A stretch of DNA of 64,000 bases from GCA-002050365 sp038235165 (GTDB lineage: Bacteria; Acidobacteriota; Blastocatellia; Pyrinomonadales; Pyrinomonadaceae), in assembly GCA_038235165.1 (NCBI GenBank), contig JBBSUG010000004.1, forward strand, positions 124,001 to 188,000, given 5' to 3'. A program made the position numbers and the translations under genes. The first letter of the stretch is position 1. Each line of letters opens with the position of its first letter. Below the pieces are notes generated by a model that saw only the letters and a program-made list of their open reading frames with translations, did not search any database and was not told where the DNA came from. Of the stretch, positions 8,762 to 16,800 are shown in pieces.

Positions 8762-10543
8762 ATGGATGCACAGATGCAGAAAGATAAAGAATATATGAAG
8801 GGCGGCGCGTTTTTGATCGAAAACCGAAACCCGAACGAGATTTTTACGCCGGAAGATTTGACCGAAGAACAGCGGATGATCGGCGAAACGACCAGAGATT
8901 TTATTGACAACGAAGTAATGCCGAATCTCGAAGCGATGGAGCATCACGATTGGGAAATGGCGCGTTCACTGATTCATAAAGCGGGCGAACTCGGTCTTTT
9001 GGGCGCGAATATCCCGGAAGAATACGGCGGTTTAGATTTGGATCAAACGACGGGCGTGGTCGTCGCCGAAAATATGGGACGCGGTTCGGGATTCGGCGTG
9101 ACGTTCGGTTCGCAAACTTCGATTGGCGTGCTGCCGCTGCTTTATTTCGGTTCGGAAGCGTTAAAACAAAAATATATTCCGCCGATTGTTTCAGGCGAAA
9201 AAATTACGGCTTACTGTCTGTCGGAATCCGGTTCAGGTTCGGACGCACTCGGCGCGAAATGTAATGCGAAATTATCGGAAGACGGCAAATCATACATTTT
9301 GAACGGCGAAAAAATGTGGATTTCCAACGGCAGTTTCTCCGATTTCTTTATCGTTTTCGCCAAAGTTGACGGCGAAAAGAAAAAGTTTTCGGCATTTATG
9401 GTCGAAAAAAGCGAAACCTGTCGTCCGGGCGCGGAAGAGCATAAAATGGGCATCAAATCTTCCTCGACCACGCCGCTTATTTTGTCGGACTGTCACGTTC
9501 CAATCGAAAATCTGATCGGCGAAGTCGGCGACGGCGCGAAGATCGCATTTAACATCTTGAATGTCGGACGCTTCAAATTGGGCGCGTCAGCAACCGGCGG
9601 CGCAAAACTCGCCGTTCATCAATCAATTCGCTACGCTAACGAACGCCAGCAATTCAACGTCCCGATTTCCAGTTTCGGCGCGATGAAACACAAAATCGCA
9701 GAAATGGCGATTCGCGTTTGGGTTGCCGAATCAATGTCATACCGCACGGTCGGAATGATTGACGCGCTGATCGGCGAAGACGGCGGCGACAAAGAGAAAA
9801 AACTGCGCTCCATTGAAGAATATGCGGTCGAATCGTCAATCAACAAAGTTTGGTGTTCGGAAGCCTTAGATTACGTCGTTGACGAAATGGTACAAATCTT
9901 CGGCGGTGCCGGTTATTCGGCGGATTATCCGGCGGAAAAGGCTTACCGCGATGCCCGAATCAACCGCATTTTTGAAGGCACGAACGAAATCAACCGCCTT
10001 TTGATTCCCGGACAACTTTTGAAAAAAGCGATGAAGGGCGAACTCGGTCTGCTCAAAGCTGCCAAAGATTTGCAGGGCGAACTGCTCAACCCGCAAATGT
10101 CGTTCGACGAAGACGATTCGACATTAGCAAACGAGATGAAACTGGCGAAAAACGCCAAGAAAATCGCGTTGATGATCGTCGGCACGGCGGCGCAAAAATA
10201 TATGACCGAACTGCAAAATCAACAAGAAATTCTGATGAATGCGGCGGACATCATTATGGGTGCTTACGCGATGGAAACAGCAATTTTGCGGGCGCAGAAG
10301 CTCGCCGAAAAAGGCAGTGCGGAAGATCAAATTGCGATGGCGCAGGTTTTCTGCAACGACACGATTCAAAAAATCGAAATGGCGGCACGCAACACGATTG
10401 CGGCAATGAGCGAAGGCGACGAAGGCAAAATGCTTCAAGTCGCTTTGAAGAGATTCACGAAGAACACTGCGCCAATCAACACGATTGCGGCGCGACAGCA
10501 AATCGCCAATACTTTGATTGAAGCGAATAAATACGTTTTCTAA
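8762..10543 (+). CDS. Acyl-CoA dehydrogenase (FadE/AcdA type, long form)
   Basis: 593 residues from the ATG at 8762, which follows a good AAGGAG site. The FAD-dependent acyl-CoA dehydrogenase core occupies about residues 35-430: N-terminal helical domain (LTEEQRMIGETTRDFI), the middle strand domain with CLSESGSGSDALGAKCNA, MWISNGSFSDFFIVFAK and MGIKSSSTTPL, and the C-terminal helices with QIFGGAGYSADYPAEKAYRDARINRIFEGTNEINR. A helical extension of about 150 residues follows, as in the roughly 590-residue class that includes very-long-chain enzymes. It carries out the first, alpha-beta dehydrogenation step of fatty-acid oxidation, passing electrons to electron-transfer flavoprotein. It stands alone with its own promoter, operator and terminator. 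Confidence 0.93.
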   Translation: MDAQMQKDKEYMKGGAFLIENRNPNEIFTPEDLTEEQRMIGETTRDFIDNEVMPNLEAMEHHDWEMARSLIHKAGELGLLGANIPEEYGGLDLDQTTGVVVAENMGRGSGFGVTFGSQTSIGVLPLLYFGSEALKQKYIPPIVSGEKITAYCLSESGSGSDALGAKCNAKLSEDGKSYILNGEKMWISNGSFSDFFIVFAKVDGEKKKFSAFMVEKSETCRPGAEEHKMGIKSSSTTPLILSDCHVPIENLIGEVGDGAKIAFNILNVGRFKLGASATGGAKLAVHQSIRYANERQQFNVPISSFGAMKHKIAEMAIRVWVAESMSYRTVGMIDALIGEDGGDKEKKLRSIEEYAVESSINKVWCSEALDYVVDEMVQIFGGAGYSADYPAEKAYRDARINRIFEGTNEINRLLIPGQLLKKAMKGELGLLKAAKDLQGELLNPQMSFDEDDSTLANEMKLAKNAKKIALMIVGTAAQKYMTELQNQQEILMNAADIIMGAYAMETAILRAQKLAEKGSAEDQIAMAQVFCNDTIQKIEMAARNTIAAMSEGDEGKMLQVALKRFTKNTAPINTIAARQQIANTLIEANKYVF

Positions 10544-10576
10544 ATTTTGAATTTTAGATTTTAAGTTTTGGATTAG
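10542..10576 (+). repeat. Heptamer-periodic AT-rich array after the acyl-CoA dehydrogenase stop
   Basis: The words AAATTTT, GAATTTT, AGATTTT, AAGTTTT and GGATTAG follow in 7-base register starting at the stop codon. It runs directly into the terminator hairpin. Confidence 0.55.
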
Positions 10577-10606
10577 TCCGAAGTTTTATCGCTTCGGACT
10601 TTTTTG
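10575..10606 (+). terminator. Rho-independent terminator of the acyl-CoA dehydrogenase gene
   Basis: Arms AGTCCGAAG (10575-10583) and CTTCGGACT (10592-10600) form a 9-base stem followed by a run of T. It lies 31 bases after the stop codon. Confidence 0.85.
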
Positions 10607-10642
10607 TGTAATGACGAAATAGAACAGCGAAAACATAAAGAA

Positions 10643-10852
10643 CTATTGCCAGCCCCGAACGGTTTTGCCGCCGAAAATCATTTGTTTTAATTTGGGCGAG
10701 AAAAAGCCGTTTAGCAGTGCCGGGTCGAGCGCACTGGATTTGTTTAAAATTTGAAGTTGTTCGGGAGTCAGTGTGATTTCCATTGATGACAGATTATCTT
10801 GCAGTTGTTCGACTTTACTCGCGCCTAAAATTATTGAAGCGTGCCTCTTTTG
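10643..10852 (-). pseudogene. Aldo/keto reductase C-terminal remnant
   Basis: Minus-strand reading ending in TAG at 10643-10645 gives about 66 residues that match the C-terminal end of NADP-dependent aldo/keto reductases: ASIILGASKVEQLQDNL, then LTPEQLQILNKSSALDP and a final VRGWQ. The motif around G-A-S-K-x-E-Q-L-x-D-N is the cofactor-binding end of that family. There is no start codon: the reading begins directly after, and in the same frame as, the stop codon of the large glucan synthase gene (10853-10855). The first 250 or so residues of the enzyme are missing and are not found upstream of the synthase gene. It is a decayed fragment, not a working gene. Confidence 0.8.
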
Positions 10853-13800
10853 TTATTTTATAGCTCCCATTGTAACAATAACTCGATGTGTTTGGCGGTC
10901 ATCGGCGAGTAGAATAATTTTGTCGGTGATGATCTCGCCGTCCATCTGCATTTTGGCTACGCCGCGATTGACACCAAGCGGATTTTCGACTTTTATTTCG
11001 TAAATCGTTTCGTTCCGGCGATAGGTGATTTCAAAATCGCGCCAGCCGCGCGGAATGCACGGCTCGATTTTTAGAAACTTATTTTCAGTTAATTGGAAGC
11101 CGAGCATATTTTCGATGGCGGCGCGGTAAATCCAACCTGCCGAACCCGTGTACCACGTCCAGCCGCCGCGTCCCGTGTGGGAAGATTGGGCGTAAACGTC
11201 GCCCGCCGCAACATACGGCTCGACTTTGTATCTGTGCAGTCCGGCGCGAGTCGAAGCATGGCTGATCGGGTTGAGCAGAGCAAATAGTTCACCGGCTTTG
11301 TCGCCGTCGCCGAGCATCGCAAAAGCGATCAGCGTCCAAATCGCGGCGTGGGTATATTGCCCGCCGTTTTCGCGTACGCCGGGAAGGTAGCCTTTGATAT
11401 AACCGGGTTCGAGCGCACTTTTATCGAACGGCGGCGTGAACAGCAGCACGAGTCCGTCGCCGCGTTTGACTAAATATTCGTCAACCGAAGCCATCGCCCG
11501 CGCCGCTTTATTCGGGTTTGCGCCGCCGGAAATGACGCTCCACGACTGGGCGATGGAATCAATCCGGCACTCTTCATTCTGCACTGAACCGAGCGGCGTT
11601 CCGTCGTCAAAATAAGCGCGGCGATACCAATCGCCGTCCCACGCGTTTTCGTCGAGTGCGGTTTTCAGTTCTTCGATATGTTTGACATATTCGGTTTCGC
11701 GTTTTGTTTCTTCCCGTTCAGCGCAAAACGGCACAAAATCCGCCAGCGTGTTGAGCAGAAACCAGCCGACCCAGACGCTTTCACCTTTGCCTTCGTCGCC
11801 GACGCTGCTCATTCCGTCGTTCCAGTCGCCGATGCCCATCAGCGGTAACCCGTGAACGCCGACCGCTAAACTGCGGTCAATCGTCCGCGCACAATGTTCG
11901 AAAATCGTCGCCGTCTCCTCTGAAACAGACGGCTGCATATACGATTCGTGAACATCCGGGGATAACAGCGGAGCTTCGATAAACGTCACCTGTTCATCCA
12001 AAATTGCTTTGTCGCCGGTAATTTTTATATAGAAACTCGTCACGAACGGCAGCCACAGCAAATCGTCGGAAAAGCGTGTTCGCACGCCGCGTCCGGTCGG
12101 CGGATGCCACCAGTGCTGCACGTCACCCTCTTTGAATTGACGGGCGGCGGCGCGAAGGATTTGGGCGCGGGCGATTTCCGGCTGGGCGTAAACGAGCGAC
12201 ATCACATCCTGTAATTGGTCGCGGAAGCCGTACGCGCCGCCCGATTGATAGAACGCCGAACGCGCCCAGATGCGGCAGACGAGCGATTGGTACAACAGCC
12301 AGCGGTTGACAATCGTGTTGAGTGCCGCGTCCGGTGTGCGAACCGTGATCGTGCCGAGCAGTTCGTCCCAGTATTTAATGACTTTCTCGAATTCTTCTTT
12401 GGCGGCGGCGAGATTGCGGAAACGTGAAATGATTTTTAACGCTTCTTCTTTCGTGCCGGTTTCGCCGAGCAGAAAGACGATTTCGCGGGTTTCGTTCGGT
12501 TCGAGTTCGATGACGGTTTGCAGTGCGGCGCACGGGTCTAACCCTGCGCCGCTGCGCCCCGACAAATTTTCGCGCCGTAGTGCTTCGGGGTTATTGAGAC
12601 TTTTGTTTCTGCCGATAAATTCCTTGCGGTCACAGGTGGCGGAACTGACTTTTTCGCTGATCGCCGCAAATGCGATACGTTCGGCAAATTCGTTATTGTA
12701 CGGGTTTTTCGCCAAAATACCGCCGCTTTCTTCGTCAATTTCCGTGATGATAAACGGCGCGTTGACGCTGCGCCGGAATCCCAGCACCAGTTCGTTGTAA
12801 TATGTCAGCGACAGTGTTCGTTTGCGGTTCGTGCGGTTGTGCAGCCGCAGCAGCGAAATTTTGACCGGCTCGGCGAGCGGCACGAACATCATTAATTCCT
12901 GCGCGATGCCGTGACTCAGATGTTCAAAAATCGAATAACCCTGTCCGTGTTTGACGGCGTAGGGTTCGGTTTCACGAATCGGCAGCGGGGTCGGTGTCCA
13001 GGTCGTTCCGGTTTCTTCGTCGCGCAGATAAATTATTTCACCCGGCGGGTCACTGACCGGATCGTTCGACCACGGCGTGATCTTATTTTCGCGGCTGTTG
13101 ACCGACCACGTAAAGCCCGCGCCGGTTTCCGAAACCTGAAAGCCGAAAGCGTTTTCGTTAGCGATGACGTTAAGCCACGGCGCAGGTGTCCACTGTTTTT
13201 CGCCGATTAACGTAACATATTCTTTTCCTTCCTGCGCGAAACCGCCGAGACCGTTGAAAAACGTCAGATCGGGCAGAGCCGCCGTCGGTTCAGGGTAAGA
13301 ATGGGCGTAGCTACGGGCGTTGAAATTTTTCGGCAGTTCCGATTCGACGGGTTTTCGCAAAAGCTGGTCGCTGAAGTTTCCACGTTCGGTGACGATGACT
13401 GCCCGCGCGACCGTTTGCAGCAAAATCAAATCGGCTTCCGGCACCTGATCGGCGCGGCGCAGGAAAATTCCGCCGTTTTTATCCAGTAATGGCGATTCGT
13501 TGCTCGTCTGGATAAGCCGGACGAGTTCGTCCTGAAGCGATTGAATATAACTCGGCGGATGATCGTTTAAAATCACCAAATCGAATTTCAGGTTTTTCAA
13601 ACGCAGATATTCGTGCGCTTGAAGCAGTTGGCGAACGGATGGCAAATCGTCAATATTGTTGATACGGACGAGAACAATCGGGAAATCGCCGCTGATGCCG
13701 TACGCCCACAAATTCGTCTGCGCTTTCGTGTTCATTGCGAGAACGTGCGGACGCGGGCGCAGCGACGGGTCTGAAAACAGGATGCGGGCGGCGAGCCGCT

Positions 13801-16800
13801 GAAACAAATGAGCGACTTCCGGGTCGAGATTGAGATGGCGCATTTCGACTTGCGAACGAGTCCAGGCGAGCGCGGCTTCGCGTTCAAACGTGCTGGGATC
13901 GTGGTATTTGTCGGCGAGCCGCTGCGCCTCTTCGATTGATTCGGCGACGGCGGTCGAAAATGAAATGGAAACGGTTTGGTGAGGTTTGATAACGACGCGC
14001 CGCCGCAATGAAAAAATTGGGTCGAGAACCGCACCGACCGTGTTTGACAGCGGGCGGTCTTCGACGACGGCGAGCGGATCGAAGGTATTGTGTCCGCGAC
14101 CCAAAAACCGGGCGCGGTCTGTTTCATACTGCACCGCGCCGACGGTTTCGCCTTCAGTCGCCATCGTGTGAATTGCCCAAACAGGTTTGTCTTTTTCAGC
14201 CCGCGGGCGGCGTTTGGCGATCAATGAATTTTCGGCGGCGTAAAACTCGGTTTCGATAAACAGATTGCTGAATGCCGGGTGCGCCGCGTCCGCTGCCGGT
14301 GTAACAAGTACGATTTCGGCATAGCTCGTCACCTCAATTTCCCGCACTCTCGATGATTGATTGGAAATTGAAACGCGGCGAATTTCGGCGTTGTCTTCCG
14401 GTGACACGATAATTTCCGTGCGCGTCGTCAAACCGAGTTCGCTGCGCGTGATGACGATTTTGTCTTCGGAGAAGGCGGCTTCGTATTTTTTCGAGATGCG
14501 CCGCGTCGGTTGAAAACCGCTTGACCAAACGGTGCCGGTCGAAACGTCGCGCAGATAAATAAACGCGCCCCGGTCGTCGCACGTCGCATCTTCCGACCAG
14601 CGCGTGACTGCCAGATCGCCGCACATCGAATAACCGCCGCCCGCCGCCGTCATCATCAGTGAATACTTGCCGTTTGACAGAATCTGTGTGCGCGGAGTCG
14701 GCAAATTCGGCGTGTCGAAAATGCGCGTTACGCGTCCCGAAAGTTGCCGCACGACGCGACCCGACAAAACCTCTTCGGCGCGCGGATGATGCGCGGCGAC
14801 TCCGCCCGGAACTCGTTCCTGCAGCAATAGTTCGGTTGCCTGCACGAGCGGTTCGCTGTGAAAACGCTGCTGCATCACGTTGTCGTGCAGCAGATTATCG
14901 AGCGCGACTAGAATCATTCCCTGATGATGCGCCATAAATGCTTTGATAATGGCGAAATCAGTATTCGGCGGCAGACGTTCCGGCGTGTAATCGACCGATT
15001 CGTAAAAGCCGAATCGCCCCATCACACCATTTTTCGCCAAAGTCTGAAAATTTTCCAGTGCGGGCAGCGGTGAAATTTGTGCGGCGAGCGCGGTTGAATA
15101 AGGCGAGACGACCAAATCTTCGCTCAATCCGCGTTTTAAGCCGAGACCGGGAATGCCGAACGGCGCGTATTGATAATTAAACTGCAAATCGCGGGCATTG
15201 TAAGCCGCTTCGGACACGCCCCACGGAACTTTATTTTTTGCGCCGTATTCGATTTGCCGCGCAACAATCGCTTTATAAGTTTCGTCGAGCAGCGTTTTGT
15301 CGTAATCGCGCATTATCAGAATCGGCATCAGGTATTCAAACATCGTCGCCGTCCACGAAATCAAAGCGCGGCTGCCGTCAACCGGAGTCAGGGCGCGACC
15401 GAGTCGAAACCAGTGTTCCTGCGGCGCGTCGCCCTTGGCAATGGCGACAAAACTCGCCAGCCGCGATTCGGAGGCGAGCAGATCGTAAAATGAATTGTCC
15501 GGTTTTTCAGCGTCAACATTGTAGCCGATGACGAAAACTTTGCGCTTTTTATCGAGCAGAAAACCGAAATCCATCTCTTCGACCAATTGATCGCTTTTCA
15601 AAGCGATCTCGTTCAATTCGGCGAGCGTGTTGGCGGCAATGATCGCGGCGGTTCTGACGGAATTGGCGAAACTCTCAAACGCGGACAAATCAATTTGCCC
15701 GTTTTTGACCCTGATGTTTTCTTTCAAACTCATCAGCCGAATTTGTACGGCTTCGTAAATTTCAGTCAGTTCGGCGAGCGACGGGAACAGTTTGAGGAAA
15801 CCGCCAATTTCGTTCCAGTCATTTTGCAAATCGGGAAAGTCGCGGCTGACGGTTTCTTCCAATTTCAAATAATCGGCATTATTCCACGGGAAAAATGTTT
15901 CGATGTCGCGCAGGTAAGCCCGTGTTTGGTACAGCAAATCCGCCGACCAAAACCGCAGTTCTTTGTAATGTAAGTCGCCGTGTTCCTGTGCCAGTGCGCT
16001 CGTCATATCCGTGATAATCAACGATTGTGTCTGGAGACTTTCGAGCATTTTCTTCCACGACTGCACCGCCGCGTCCGGCGGAGTTTTCAGGATTTCAGCG
16101 CAGTCGTCAATTTCTTTGAGCAAATCTTTGATCGTGACGGATGATGTCCGCTGGCGCACGACGTTGATTTGTGCCGCTTCCTCGCGCATCAGCAGAACGG
16201 TGTCGGTCAATCCTTCGACGATGCGGGTGTCGAAAAGGTTTTTGCCGGTAATCTCAAGCACCGACTGTTTGACGGCGAGCAGATGTCCGGCGAGATTTCC
16301 GCTGTCAACCGTCGAAATATAGCGCGGATTGAGCGGCGCGAGGTTTTGCGTGTCGTACCAGTTGTAAAATTGTCCGCGATATTTTTCTAATTTTTCGAGC
16401 GTGTCGAAGGTAAAACGCAGCCGTTCGGTCAGTTCGAGCGTGCCGAGATAACCGAAATCGTGCGCCGCGACGGTTGACAGCAAAAGCATTCCCATATTCG
16501 TCGGCGATGTGCGGTGCGCGATGACGGGTTCGGGGTCTTCCTGAAAGTTATCGGGCGGCAGCCAGTTGTCGTCATCACCGACGAAAGTTTCAAAAAATCG
16601 CCACGTTCGCCGCGCGATCAGCCGCGCCGTTTGGATTTGAACCGGCGACAACTTAACCCGCTCCGTTTTCGCCGGACGGCTGATGCGATACATTATCAGC
16701 GGCGACAAAAGCCACGCCAGCAAAAACGGCGCGGCGACGATTAACGCCGCCGGACGCAGCCACAAAATCAGCGCGAAACTGATGACGGTTAAAATTATCG

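Noticed and set aside
12270..12800. 176-codon and similar open frames opposite the glucan synthase gene
   Set aside because: Antisense shadows of a gene with strong domain support; no start signals and no protein-like sequence.
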